DNA of 64,000 bases, taken from Luscinia megarhynchos. Lineage: Eukaryota; Chordata; Aves; Passeriformes; Turdidae. Positions 10,905-24,329 of the stretch are shown in pieces (position 1 is the stretch's first letter; every line of letters begins with the position of its first letter). The translations under genes were made by a program, and so were the position numbers. The notes beneath the pieces were generated by a model. That model ran no database searches and had not been told where the DNA came from. It saw only the letters and a program-made list of their open reading frames with translations. The stretch is from the NCBI GenBank assembly GCA_034336665.1, contig CM067592.1, forward strand, positions 37,265,889-37,329,888. The letters run 5' to 3'.

Positions 10905-11636
10905 ATTTAAGCTGTAAACCTTCAAAATTCAAGGTTGATGGAGCAAGAACATTCGGTATAAATGGTCGAACTCCATTCTCAAATCCTAACCATAGGTTAG
11001 ATTTCTGGGAGACATTTTCCAATAATGTCCTTGCAGATTTATTTGCTGTGTTAAATAACTATTTATATTGTAGTATTTCCAAGTATAATCTGTCTAGGTT
11101 TTGCAGATCCTTTTCTTCAGGAGGCATTACATGGATAGTGTCACAGAGGGTCAGAGGTCCAACTAATCACTTTTCAGCTATGATAATTTTAAATGTACAT
11201 GACTCAATTCAGAATTTCCTGATAATCCATGTTAATCAGCACAACTAAAACTGTCTTCCTACAAAATGTCCAGAAGAGTGGTTGGCTTTTCCAGGTTTAC
11301 TGACAATGTGAGGAGGGTCTGATCTGAACACTTCTAGTAGTGATATACATACTATGAAGCATGATGCAGAAATGCAACATAATGTCCACAAAAGACACCT
11401 CTTGTCTAAGTGATGAAAAATATGGCCAACAAATGAATGAGTGACAGTTTAGATGGTCATTCCCTGTTCATCTTTCTCATAAGCATTCTGTTCTATGCCT
11501 GAAGTACAGTCAATAAACCTATTTAAAATTACTGATAACTATTACATTTTAAAAATTCATTTTATCCATAGTTTGCATAGTGTGCTACAGCTTCTGAATT
11601 TTGAATAAGTATTAGCTAATCCTTAAAATCACATGA

Positions 11637-12036
11637 TGTAGGGAAGCCGATAAAGTGAGAAGATAAAGAACTGGACGTTTCAATCTTAATTAAGCAAGTG
11701 CCACTTTATTGCTCTCTTCTAATCCCAATATACAATTTCTCTACCCCTGCATGAGATCACGCAACTTTTCATTGGTAGAAGCCTTCTTGCATGAGGCAAA
11801 CATGTGGACTTTTCTACTTTCCATTGGCTTCAGAGTTCTTTGGCATTCACCTATTACCTTTAGTTCACGTGTGTCACCCCTTATTTTCTTGTTAGGCCAC
11901 AGCTGTTCTTCTTATCTCTCTTTCAAGATAACTTCAAGGGCAAAGCTATGGGCCTAGCTCAGGCTCATAAAAATGTTCATATCCCTTTCCTAGCTTGTTC
12001 ACTATATGTCCATTTTTCTCTAAAAACATTGTCACA
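11637..12036 (-). mobile_element. Probable LTR (ERVL-like), minus orientation
   Basis: This roughly 400-bp block begins TGTAGGG and ends TTGTCACA, giving TG...CA ends. It has a minus-strand AATAAA signal at 11705-11710 near its low-coordinate end, as expected for an LTR in minus orientation. Its layout resembles the element at 41911-42220. I did not find a matching target-site duplication, so the boundaries are approximate. It carries no retroviral coding sequence. Confidence 0.5.
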
Positions 12037-13523
12037 GTAAAGAAAATCAAAGGAAAAAACTTATCCTGTGCCACAGAGAAAAATTTTGACTGCATGAAAA
12101 GCTGACTGGTTACTTTGGGAATTCACTCAGTTTGAGAAAGAATGAAGGAAAATGTATTTATATATAAATATATAAATATTTTATTATTTGTATAAATACC
12201 ATGTATTTAACTCAAATATTCAAGAATTGCATTTGGGTATATTTTCTTTTGCTCTACTAACTTGATATTTCTTTGGTGATACAACTGTGAACAGTGTAGG
12301 AGAAAGTGGAGAAGGGATATACCAAGCACATACAGGGCCAGCTCTGGAGAACTGTAAAGAAAATTGAACTCATACAGCTAGGATATTACTGCAAGTTGGT
12401 ATGACTTTAAAAACAGGAATGATAGGTGGGTAGAAAGAATACTTTAGATTGCTAAAGAGTCCATTTGATTGTGATAGGATTAATAAACAGTAGCTCAAAA
12501 TCCTCTTACATTAGCTAGTATTAGGATAACTATAAAATCCAGTTTTAACATCAGATTTTATCTTAAAACTTTCAATCGTTGCTGCAAATAGTCTTTCCTT
12601 ACCGATGGCAGTAGTAGCAAAAGCATTTCTTTTGACATTGAGAGTATCAGACATACATGTGCTCTCTGTGTACAGCCTTTAGCACGTGAGGGATCTGAAT
12701 CTTGGTGACAGTGCAATACAGAAAAGGCAGTCATCACTCTTGCTTGGGATGCACATTAAGCAACTTTGTCTTGACATTATATGCTTTTGTTCTTATCAAA
12801 TGATCTACTGTAAAATCAAATTCACCCCTTCATGAGTACATATACAGGTTTAAATGAAAAGCAAATTTTTAAGACCACTCAAGATTCAATTTCATGACTC
12901 ACACACACGTGGAAGGGCTGCATAGGCTAAACTCCAGCCCTTGCCTTGCATGGTGACAGTGTCAGTTCATCACATGACACAAGGCTGATATCCAAAACAC
13001 AGTATGTGTCAAGACAGGAAGAACTCAATCAGCTAGATGGCATGTCAGAATCAGGCTTTTGATCACTGGGGAAAATATTTCCATTTGCTCAAGCTCCTGC
13101 ATCCAGGTGTACCAGTTCCCATTTGGTTTTAGAATGTAGGTATGAGAGCTGAGGGGCATATCTAGCTCAGGGCTCACCTCCTGCAGTAGCAGCTAGAGGT
13201 GCTGGTTAGAAAAAGGCATGAACCTGGCCTGCACACTTTCCCTTTCTTCTCCTTCCTTACATATGTGGACCGGTGCTGCTAGAAGGTGCATCCCTGTTGC
13301 TGTAGTCCAGCTATTTTGTGAGCAATAACTTAATAGAAAATCATAACCTAAACACTAGTGCATTGCAAAATATGGCTCTGCCACCCTAGGAGCCTGTTAG
13401 GTTACAAAGCAGGGTTATCTCTTCCTGTGAATCTGAGGAAAGCAGCATGAACACAGGGAGAAGGCAAAGAGGATACCAAGAATATGGCTGAGGAAGCAGG
13501 TTTTTTAGTGTGACTCAGAGGAG
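12037..13523. other. Intergenic DNA, no gene seen
   Basis: The sequence is AT-rich to about 12600 and then of mixed composition. I see no coding exon, RNA gene or mobile element with clear ends. A TATA-like alternating A/T stretch at 12155-12200 is low-complexity sequence. Confidence 0.6.
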
Positions 13524-13692
13524 ATCACAGAATCAGAGAACAATTCGGGTTGGAAGGGACCACAGTGGGACATGTGATGCAGCCTTCCTGCCCAAGCAGG
13601 GTTATCGCAGAGCACATGGCACAGGATTGTTTCTAGATGTCCTGAATATCCCACTAAGGAGATTCCACAACCTCTCAGGGCAATCACCATAA
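13524..13692 (-). mobile_element. CR1 LINE 3'-end fragment
   Basis: The block opens with ATCACAGAATCAGAG and then GGTTGGAAGGGACC, the reverse complement of the CR1 3' untranslated end. It goes on through the usual CR1 blocks ending in CCACAACCTCTCAGGGCA. It is a short, 5'-truncated, non-coding copy in minus orientation. CR1 is the main LINE family of birds and other reptiles. Confidence 0.8.
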
Positions 13693-13749
13693 AATAACGT
13701 CAGAAGAGAAATGAAAACTGGCATTCAGTCATAGACACTTCATTTGTGA

Positions 13750-14090
13750 GCAAGTGACTTGGTTTATGGCCCGCTTGCCCCAGGCAAAGAGACTGTGCAG
13801 TACCAAGGCTCTGCCATCAGATGGCAATGCTTATTTATTACAAACTACTCAGAACCTGGCAGCCTGGCAGCTCTCCGGCGGCAGAAGGGGCTGGTCTGGG
13901 CAATTTCACGTGTCTCTCCCTCGGAAAGAGGCAGCGAAGCTCTTAGCACTAATGGTGACCAAGTAAATGGAAGGGAGACAAAATGTCAGCTCTCTCCATC
14001 TATACCAGAAGACAAGAGAGTGCCACTGTATTTTAAACCTTCTGCTAATGCTAAATCATAATTTAAATCCTATTAGAAATATGCATTCAT
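13750..14090 (-). mobile_element. Possible LTR fragment
   Basis: This block is GC-richer than its flanks and has a minus-strand AATAAA signal at 13834-13839. About 160 bp upstream in that sense, around 14000, lies TATA-like sequence. This resembles the other minus-oriented LTR-like blocks, but I found neither clear ends nor a target duplication. The open frames across it do not resemble known proteins. Confidence 0.35.
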
Positions 14091-15115
14091 TATCCCAAGG
14101 TCTCTGCCTGTGCTCACTGAAGACTTCACACCTTCCATCTCTACATCAGTCCTCCCAGTCTGGCTGCTTTCAGGCAGTTTCCAGTGGTTCAGTAGTACAT
14201 GATTAGACCTTCTGCATTTGACATCCTTACATATTGCTGTTGGTGATGGCTGTGATTATTATTTTTACTACAGTAGTTGTTTAGGATGAAGGGCATGATT
14301 TCATGGAAGTAATTATTGGCACTGTACAGAAAGAGAAGAAAAACACAGTCCTTGCCCTACACAATCCACAGCCTGAGAATAAGAGAAAACAGAAAAAAAT
14401 AGGCATATAAAGATGTCTATGGTTTTACACATGAGTTGCTGCAATGCTTGCACTGCCATTCAAAACTTTACTGTCAGTTACTCACTTTTTCCTCTTTGCA
14501 TTGTGCAGTCTAATATTGGTCTGCGAATGGCATTTTACTAATATGTGCTGAGTATATCACCTTAAGGAGAGAAAAAAATAAATAAATGAATGAATTTTTG
14601 GAAAAAATGAAAAAAAACCCCTGCAAGAATTACATATATTGAGTTGAAAAAAATAAATTTCAATGCTCAAACTGTGTGAGACTACCAAGTAATACATCCC
14701 TAGCCTTTTCAGGTTACATAAATAAAACAGAAAACTGTCTCTGTACATTCAGTGCTTCCTTCTGCAAACCCAGATTGCAGGTTTGGCCATTTATAGGCTG
14801 AATACCAAAACCAATTAAGTAGGCCCCATGTGTGTTTTGTGATGTGAAACCCTTATGAGACAGAATGAGTCAAAACATCCTGTCCTCAGCTTCCACCATG
14901 TCTTAATTGCAAAGGATGAGCAAGCACTGTCAAACTCTAGGCACAGCTGGAAGATGGTTTAATTTATTTTTATAGGGGAGAGAAGATACCTTTTTAATCA
15001 TGACTAATAGGTTTTCTCTTTCATTACACATATACAGACCTTAGTAGGGCACTATACATGTATTTTATTCATTACAGATGTAATAGCTGCTCAAGGTGAA
15101 CTAGATGGTCTAGAC

Positions 15116-15190
15116 CAGTGGTCTCTAAACATTTTTGCCATTGTGAACCTGTGCAAGTGAAAAGTTCTTGAGTGCACTCTAATATATGTG
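15116..15190 (+). mobile_element. Possible hAT-Charlie-type terminal fragment
   Basis: The sequence CAGTGGTCTCTAAAC followed by a T-rich block and a G/A-rich stretch resembles the 5' terminal inverted repeat of hAT-Charlie elements, which often start CAGTGGTTCTCAAAC. No matching inverted end was found within the next kilobase. If real, it is an old truncated fragment. Confidence 0.35.
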
Positions 15191-16088
15191 TGCTTATTTA
15201 AATTATATACATGCAATACTATACTAATGTTAGGTACAGTAATAAAATATACACAAAATAGAAATTTAAAAATATGACATAAAAATAAACAACATTTAAA
15301 AATTCTACTTTATTTAATTATTTGTTGATAGAGCTATGCTTTCTTCCTGCACCACAATGTCTCATCTTGTGTATCCCCATGGAGGTCAGGAATGCCAACT
15401 GGGAGATGACTGCTCTACGGACAAAACCTGTGAGGTCTTATATGAGTATGACGTGTCTCTCCACATCCATTTAATCTTTATGAATGTGGATGGCTGCAAG
15501 CAAAAGGTGTTCATAGGTGAAAAGAACTTAAAGAGCTATGTCAAGACTGACACCTACAGATTAATAAGATCCTGGGATCTCATGGAACAGACAGAACAGA
15601 TTTTGAGAGATAAAAAGATGTATGAGGCTAAAGATGTATGAGGCTGCTTCTTAATAAAGTATTTCAGCATTAAACCAGTTTCATGGAAATGTTTTTTAAT
15701 GGCATTTTGGGAAATACTTCAATTTGAAATGTAACGGAGAAGTGCTTTTAGAAACAAAAGAATGAAATTAAATCATACAAAAAATTATATTTTGAGAAGA
15801 GAAAAGGTGAAAAGGGGAGAACAGGCAAACAGGGAAACAAGAACTAAAGAAAAATATTACACTGCTACTTTCATAAGTGCAGCATACAAAAGATCTTCAA
15901 AACAGCTGTGAAAATGTCATAGAAGAAATATAGTTTCTTCAATGCTAACACTGTATTTTAAAACACTTGTCAATCCTGCACAAGGACTTTATTTTCCCTG
16001 ATTTTTATGTAGCAACTTTATGTGATACAATCTTCAGTTCCTAAACTTCAAAACATTCATATTTAACCATAATTTATCAAGGCATAAT

Positions 16089-16145
16089 ATATTATTGCCT
16101 TAGTAATACCATGATAATATTAAAGTATTACAAAGGCAATAATAT
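16089..16145. repeat. Long hairpin, 21-bp arms with one mismatch
   Basis: The arms at 16089-16109 and 16125-16145 are inverted copies matching at 20 of 21 positions, with a 15-nt loop. The size is close to that of a microRNA precursor stem or a small MITE core. There is no flanking target duplication that I could identify, and pairing does not extend cleanly outward. Confidence 0.7.
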
Positions 16146-18911
16146 TGCATAATTAGAATTTAAAATATGCCTTCTAAGAAACCACTGAGACATTCTCACT
16201 GTTTGACTTTTTCAAACCCAGAAATGATTGGTTGCATAATTTTAAGTCCTTGCCACTTGTCCCATTTTTTGTCAGGTAGAAATGGCTTTCCTAGGGAATG
16301 TATCCCTGGGGTCAAATTCTAATTGACATACCAAAACCCTTAAGCAGATGTTTTAGTCAGGAGTTCCAGCATTCAAGGCAAAAGACCTCGAGTTCCCAGT
16401 CCTGCTTCCACTCAGGCAGACCTGTTAATGCACTGACTCCTGAGAGCCCACCATCTAAAGCCAGCTGTGAGATACCTGCTCCCACCTCTCATGGGATGGG
16501 AACTTCTTTGGTCTGGCCACACAAACCTAGCTGAACAATTAGAACTGCTGTGAGACAGAACAGTACCCACGTGTCAGATTTTAACAGTCTGAAAGCTTTT
16601 CAACTACAAACCCAGGGCTACTCAAGCTTTTGAGGAAAAACTCCAGTTTATCAGTATTTGTCTAAAGCTTTTAGGGTCACATTTCTGCAAGTAACTTGAA
16701 GGCTGTTGTGAACACCACATCTTAAACCAAATCTCATCCAATAGAGTCAGCATATCCTACATCATACCATAGTTGTTTGGCTTATTACCAGTTCTGACAT
16801 TTACATAGTGTCATTTGATCCTTTTGCACAAAAGAATAAATTGGATGAACCACATTTGGAGCTAAAAATGAAAACAGCATTAAGCAACAGATAGGCTTCT
16901 TGACCTCCAGCATTCTTCTTAAAGACAAAAGCTGCAAATGAGCCATAGACTACTGTGGTAATGAAGTAACCCACTGAGTGCTTTTTTTGCAACTTTCAGA
17001 TCTATGAAGGTTTAATGATACATTGAAAATAAAATTCACCCTGGTCTCACATTTAGCTCACTTTTTTTTCTTTCACTGATTTAGCTTTTTCTTGTCTACA
17101 ATCTAAACCAAGTGGTTTTGGACCTGGAAAAGGCCTGTGAACTTCCGCCTTCTTTTTCCCCCACCAATAATCTCATAATTTCCAACTAATAACATGTATT
17201 TAATTCGCTTTAATGTATTAACATTAGTGCTGGGGAATGCAGGTTCTATACACAAAGGCCTGTCTGAATAAGTACAAAATTTCTGAGTGGGCATGAGCTA
17301 CAGTTACTTTGCTTAATATAAATGAATTTTGCTGCAGGTATATCCTGTTGGTAGAGATTATATCCTCTACTCAAAGTTAAATTATCTTGTCAGCAGGTTT
17401 GTGTGTCCTGATTTTACATTAATTATACAAATATTTAGCAAGTGTGTTCTTGCTTCCCACTAAACTCCTTCTGTTTGAATGCTTTTTATAAAAGCATTGC
17501 TTTATAAAATGGCTTGGGGGATGCATGGCATTACTTTTTAATGAAAAGCTAGACTGGGGATTCTAAAGGAAGGAGAGACACACCCATGTGCACTTTTGTT
17601 GCCGGCCTTGTGGAGAGCGTTACATGCAGGAGTGTGGCAGGAGGGTACAGGGTTTCTGCACAACACCATGCACACTTTTTTTAGCCTGCGTTCCATGAGC
17701 TACTTATCTTCAGATCCTGGTCTCAGCTGCACTTTCCTTCTTAAAACCAAGCTAGGGGTGGTTCTTGCAGGCCAGAATTTGAATACAATGTACTGATATG
17801 CAGGCAGAGCATATCAACAAGAGGGAAAAGGTAAAGGGTTTTGTTGCCTGATGATCTGAATAAAAAAAGAGCTCTGAAGATATACGAAGTAAAAAAAGAA
17901 GATACACAAATGAAAAATAATGTGTCTCTAAAATAAGGAGAGTGTTTGAATGAAGAACATAAGTCAGTGAAATGTTGGGAGTCTCACTCTGACAGAATAC
18001 CAGACCACCTCTATACTAGGATGTATTTAAAAATCTGATATTGAACACTTGTTTTGGAAATGTAACTCTATGTTTTCTAGATCTGAGTTTTGACTTCAGG
18101 AAGACATGCACTGCAACTGTTGGGATAACTCTTACTCATTTTTTGAATGAACTTTGGTATCTTGATGGCTGAATAGCAGTTGTGTGATACATTGTCTCCT
18201 CTGCTAAGGAAATTTGGTAGAATGTGATCTTCGATCTTCGCCTGGTCAGTCACTAAAGAGCATGCTCTTGTCTGAGGTGACAGCTCTCACTGGCATTCAG
18301 TTTTTACTTTGGATTCTGTTACTGGTTTCTTTGTGGTTTGAGGGGTTTCTTTCTTATATTGGCAGCTCTGTTGCCTCAGTCTATTGCCCAAGTTCTTTAA
18401 AGGTTTGCATCACTATCAATGAGGAAGACTCCACAGCTCAGACTCAACATCTCTGCAAACTGGGGAAAAAGAGAGGATGTGTGGTCTTCCTCTTAGATAT
18501 CAATCTGCTCTGGAAGTTTAAGATTAAAAACCTGGGAAAAGTAATTTTACCTAGAGAAGTAAGCAGGTGTACTCCTTATAGAAAAAAGGAACTAAAACCT
18601 TGGCCAAATGAGTTATTACTACTTCTATATTTTCTGGAGTTTAAAACTTCCTATTTTCAATCTCTTAGTTTCAGTTTACATGACAAAATAAAAGCAGAAG
18701 ATTGCTGGAAATGCTGATTGCTTTGAAAAAAACGGACCATGGCCAAGATACTGAACAAGCAAAGTAAGAGCTATTTGGTAGCTATAATCAACACATGTAA
18801 TAAGGTAATTAGTGGAATATTTTAAGGTCTAGCACCCTATAAGAACTTAAAGATATATCTGAACAATAAATAAAAAATTACAGCAATTTATGTAAAGCTG
18901 CAAACTTTGAA

Positions 18912-18933
18912 ATGAGGTGTTGCAACACCTCAT
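18912..18933. repeat. 22-bp perfect palindrome
   Basis: The half-site ATGAGGTGTTG is followed directly by its exact reverse complement. It lies in AT-rich intergenic DNA with no nearby gene. No known operator or transposon end was recognised. Confidence 0.8.
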
Positions 18934-21900
18934 AAATCAGGGACTCGGTTATTGTGATGTAAGAATCAGGATATTTGAATGAAGTAGTGGGTCAGCATCC
19001 ATAAATGTTACTCTGTTTGTCTATATTAATTGAAAGCCAAAACAGCAAATTATCAGTGTGGAAAGCTCCACACTCTAAAATAACCAAAAAGCCAAAGGCC
19101 TCTCAATGATGGACTGCCAGAAGTATCCCTTGAGCCATCAGTATCACATTTAAAGTTCCAGTGGAATTAAAAATTAGGAAAAATGGAAGCAACACTCAGG
19201 TGAAACATGCTGATCTGATATGTTATTACAATTTTTCTTTATCTTGCACAATTATAACAGTCAAAAGGTCAGGCTACAAAATGGCAAGAGCATCCCCTTA
19301 GCTGATTTGTTTACCCTGGGAATGCTTAAGAAAGACTGCATGGGTAGTCATAAAATTTTAAAGAGCTATGGTAAATCTCTCTGCAAATACTGCCTTCATT
19401 TTTACTGTAAAGTAGTTCAGTCAAACAGAAACAGGTCACTCGCCTCCAGTCATGAGCCCATTTAGGCCCTAAGAGTATATTTTATTTTAATCCCTCTCTT
19501 CCAAAGCCTTTTGCCTTCCCAGTGTACCTCTGAAAACACAGCTGCCTAACATGCCAGTTCAGAGGTCTCTTGCTAAGACTCAATTGCAACCTGCTCTTCA
19601 GCTGACCAAAACTGATACTTACCTGCTAAGCAATAAGTACTAGCTCATACGTGGCAAGAAATAGGAAAACGAAAACCAGGAGAAGTAATATTCTCCCTGA
19701 ATTACAACCAACAGAGATCTCACATGCGAACTAACAATTACTTTTACAAGAACAACAGAAGATGGAGTGATGTTTTTCCACTGAAAAGGGTCCTTTTGAG
19801 CATTAACTCTTTTTGATTAAACTTTCAAGGGTAACTATTTGTGAATGAAATTGCACAAAACTGCTGTCAATTTTTACTCTTCAGAAATACAGAAATGCAT
19901 ATCAAGAAGGTTTCTCCTTGGACTTCCACTGAATTCCCAGGTTATCTGAGAGTTTCAGTTCCCTCCCCAGCATCAATGATACAGATTTATATGGGTACGT
20001 GACAGAACTGAGACAAGATGACTCGCTTTACCTTAGCATTTACAGACTGTGCTGATTTTTAGGAATTTAGGATTTTTTTCAGGAACTGATTTTTATATGA
20101 AAGTGTAATTAAAATTCTGTCAGCATGGCTGTGCACTGACCTAAAAAGACAACTATTGGATTATGTATCAGGTGTATCAGATTTTGGGCACTGGATGAAA
20201 AGGAAAAGCCAAGGTAAAGTAGGTCCCTCAGCTAGAATTTAATACTGGAAAGGTCTCTGCCTGACTGATCAAGTTCAATTTCCGCACAGCTGCACACCAC
20301 AGATAGCAGCTATCAAATGGACAACCATCTACAAATACCTGCTCTGACACCTTCAAGTCTGCACACCACATGCTCATTCCTAACTTCCAACAGAAAGATG
20401 TTATTGGCAATTGGCACAGATGTTGTGCTATCTGTATGCAACAGCAGAGGTCTGGGTAGGCAAAACTCTCCTGGTGTCACAATGGAGACCATCTCCTGTG
20501 CTGTAGAGAGGGACAAGGCAGCCCATCTGACTCCCAGGGAGACAGCAGGGAGTGGAGTGTATGACAAAAAGAGAAAAAATCCCAACATAATTCACATGAC
20601 TGAACATGGACAATTCAGGAGCATAAATATAACAGAGATGTCAGTTTCACTAATTCTCTCATATACTGAAGAATGTATCTCATAAAATACCTAAGCAGTG
20701 GAAAAACAGAGGGGCAAGAAGTGTCGTGAGGTGCCGAAGTTGTGTATGAATCCAACAATTATCTAGAGTATTTGCAATTATTTGCTCCTGATAACCATGT
20801 ACACTCAGTGGGTTGCAAGATAAAGAATCTTATCACTCTGTTCATATGCTGCCTGGAAAACATCAGCTCCATTCTTTACCTTTGTTCAAGTTCCTATTCT
20901 ATTAAAACCAACAGAAAGTTATGAGAGGAAACACATCAGGAAAATGTCTTTATACTTTTTCCAGTGACTTTCTTCTTCTTTGCATAGGGCAGAAAAGACC
21001 AAGCCTCCGAAAGTCGAAAGTGTTGCCTAGTTCTAGTGGAGACATACCTTTCTGGTGCTAGAGAAACATGGGGGTGCTCACCAGAGAGATATGAACTCAA
21101 ATACAGAAGGAAATCTGTTAAAAATTATGGGGGACTTTGTAAACTCAATCTTGAATTTTGTCTTTAGGCACAAAGTTTTGAAATGTTTCTTCTGTAAAGT
21201 CATTTGTTCAATTCACCTCCATTAAAGGAAGAATTGTCCCACAGACCTCTGAGGTGCTTATTTTATTAAAAAAATCCAATGTACAGGAAACATAAAGGAA
21301 AGGAGGAAATGAAGAGATTATGAGTATCTTTGATTATGGAAAGAGAACAGTTGAAAAATATATACATAGCATGGCAATAAAGAATGAGCAAACACAGCAA
21401 TTTTGAGTTATAATGACAAGAACTTATTTTGTGGATATTTCTGTCATACCATATGCGGGTGATCCCATGATAAACTAATAGTAAAATGGTAAGTTCTCAA
21501 TATGTGACAGTTGTCATTTGCTAATATAAGCTCAACAGAACAAATTCACCACAGCTGTAAGCAGATATTCTGAGCTATAAATCTGAGATTTCTAGAGCTG
21601 TGCTTTACTATATTAGGCTTGATCTGGACACAACCAAGTGATTATCACTTTTGCTGGAATACATATATAGAGAATTTGCATAAACTAAACCTGATATCTT
21701 GAAGATTTGCTTTTTTATTTTCTAAAAATACTTGTAGTACAATAATACCGAGTTAGTGCAAAATAAGTTTTATTTTAATGTATTTGTTTATATCTTCACT
21801 CTTACAGTCCAATCCTAGCATTATATTCATATAGCATTTGTGAGCCTTCTGTCCCCTTAGAGACAGCTGGAAAGAAAGATTTTTTTCCATAGTCTGAGTC

Positions 21901-24329
21901 TCTGTATGACACTGCAATAAAAATGCTTAATAATAAATTAGAAGTTCCAGAGCTCCCTTGACAGCTATTGCCTATTTCCAGCAGGGAGCGTGGGATCTGT
22001 ACTATTAATACCCTGTGTACCCAGGACACATTATTGCCTGTATCTTTATGCAGATTGTTATTCAAGTTAGCACTCAATTAAAGCATTACAGATGAAGAAA
22101 TTGGTTCCCTCAATATTAGTCTTTTAGCGTACATTAGCTCATTAATAATTATTTTTTCTTAAGTATACAGTTCTAATAGTTTAAGACAATGTTATAAAAC
22201 AACTAGAGTTATTTGAGCACTTTCTAGGTCTGAAATTGTACTTGATTATATTTACTATAGATGTGCATACTTATATACAGATTTTAAAGTGCCATTAATT
22301 GTGTGTAATATAAACATGGTTTCTATTGGTAGAGGATGAAATTTTAAATAGAGAAGGATGGGGTATTAATTTAATAGAAATTATGATATAATAATGACAG
22401 ACACAGAGGCAATGTTAGTGAATTTTTTAAAAGTATGTGAAAATTAAACCATGAGTGATTAATCAATGGCCCTCAATAAATCAAATTATCAAAATTGCTT
22501 TGCTTCATTGTGTGTTTTATTTATCTCAAGTGAAATATTACTTTCTGTGCCTTTTAATTTTTATTAGATTTTTTTCTAGATCTGGGGGCAACTTAGTTTA
22601 ATTAATACTATTTGATTATTCTGCCAACTTTAAGTCAAAATGATGGTACTTACTTTTACATGGAGGTAGAATTGCCTAAATATTGAATTTTGCTTGAATT
22701 TCTGAACAGCAAACACTCAAGGATTTATTAAAATACTGTTTATCAAAGATTTAACATGTGCACAGACAGTGTACATGCAAAAACAGTATGCTTCCCCATT
22801 AAAGGTTTTTCAGAAGTTGCTATTGGTCATGCCTGGAAACCCGAACATATTCAAGGTCGTATTTGGCTATGATCTAGAAATATTTATTACCTGTGATGTC
22901 AGGACCAGATACCAGTCACTGCCACATAGCAAGTTAAGTCACCTCTTCTCTGAAGCACATAAAACATTAAATCTTCCTCATATGCAAGTCTACAATTTAC
23001 TAGACATATCAAATTAGGACAAAACCTTATTTTGAGTTCTGTAAAAGAAATGCTGGTTTTACTCTTTAAACATGTCACTTCAGAGCTTTTTTCCTCAACA
23101 CCCTTGTGCTCAGATGATGGACTGATTGCCCAGAACAGGCACAAGGTGTGCCAGAGATCCAATGCACACTCCATCAACCTGCCCAAACAGTCTTCCAAAA
23201 GACTAACAAAAGGGATTTCACAAAGAGCTGATTGAAAATGCCACTTTGAGTTCTAAATGGCAACAGCTTTATTTGATAAAAAACATGCATGTATTTCCTT
23301 CACTAAAGCTGGTACAATGTTTTCATATGTCACCCATCACCCTGATATCTCAACACTTTTAAAATGTTTTGAAGTAGGAATTCTGTCTTCACTACATGTA
23401 CCTCTTCCTTGCCAAAACATGGAGTAAGAACCTCAACTAGAGAGAGTAAACAACCTGTTCACAGCTCAGTTCCTAAGGTAGGAAATGTGGTGAACATGCT
23501 GAAGAAAGATGAAACAATGAATTACAATGTTTTTTAAAAAAATAATTAACAGAATCACTTTAATTTATTATATTTGTAGTCCAGTTTTGAGATATTGGTT
23601 CCCAGATTCAGTAACCAGACAGTAGTTAAGAAAGGGGGAGATGATTTTGTCACAATTCTGTGCTAAGTCACTTTATAGTCAGTTTCAATCAGTGCCTTTT
23701 CTAACAGGTGTGTATGCTACTTAAATATTGAGACAGTACTTACTGGCCTGAAAGAGACAGAGAGCTTTACATAAATCTTTCTGTCAGGCTCTCCAGCTTA
23801 TGCCCTCATCACCCATCCCCGCATAAAGTTTCTTGTAGATTTTGAAACAAATTACGTGGGAAGCTGAATGTCATGTGACTACAGATCTGAGCCCTCTATC
23901 ATATTTTTTTTTTTTGGTATTGTCTGAAAAAACTACACAGACTGCAGCCAAAGATTTCAGTGCACCTTCTTACGGATGTGACAGACGCAGCTGCTGATTT
24001 GCAGGGGCACAGCTGGCAGGAAGGTGGAGGAAGCCAGCAGAGCTGAAGGGCCAGCAGCTGCATCTTGGACACCCTTTGCACCTCAGTGGCCCTCAGTGGC
24101 TGCGGGCAGCTGGCTCAGAAAACTAGACCTTGTCACCTTTCTACATCCTCTTGCTTAGAAAAGGCAAGATACACACTGCAAGGTCAGGACATCTCCAGGC
24201 AACAAGTGAAATTTATTTTGGCACTGAGCAGCCTGTATTCTAAAGGAATGCAATCATATTTCTTTCTGAGATGTACAGGGCTGGAGGGGTTACAGTACTG
24301 TCGCAGTATACGCTAAGAGTCATGTTTAA
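18934..24329. other. Intergenic DNA, AT-rich, no gene seen
   Basis: This stretch contains no exon, RNA gene or mobile element that I can support. The section 21640-22760 is strikingly AT-rich without simple repeats, which could mark either neutral decay or a conserved non-coding block. The section about 23930-24120 is GC-richer and contains a short CCTCAGTGG tandem duplication near 24080; I could not assign it. Open frames such as 20317-20685 lack any recognisable domain. Confidence 0.55.

Larger units (their letters stand above)
7181..11636. other. Intergenic DNA upstream of FBP1
   Basis: I see no gene in this stretch. It is AT-rich, with a perfect CRE octamer at 9382, an A/C-rich tract at 10601-10675 and a 34-nt poly-T at 10868-10901, each listed separately. 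An open frame through 7300-7660 on the plus strand is an extension out of the CpG island and resembles no protein family I recognise. Confidence 0.6.
14091..18911. other. Intergenic DNA, mostly unassigned
   Basis: I see no convincing gene. Near 15116-15190 the sequence CCAGTGGTCTCTAAACATTTTTG resembles, in pieces, the ends of old hAT-Charlie DNA transposons. A strong hairpin is at 16089-16145. Open frames at 15336-15641 (101 aa) and 18214-18717 (167 aa) have no recognisable domain, no codon-like composition that stands out and no visible promoter, so I do not call them genes. Confidence 0.55.
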
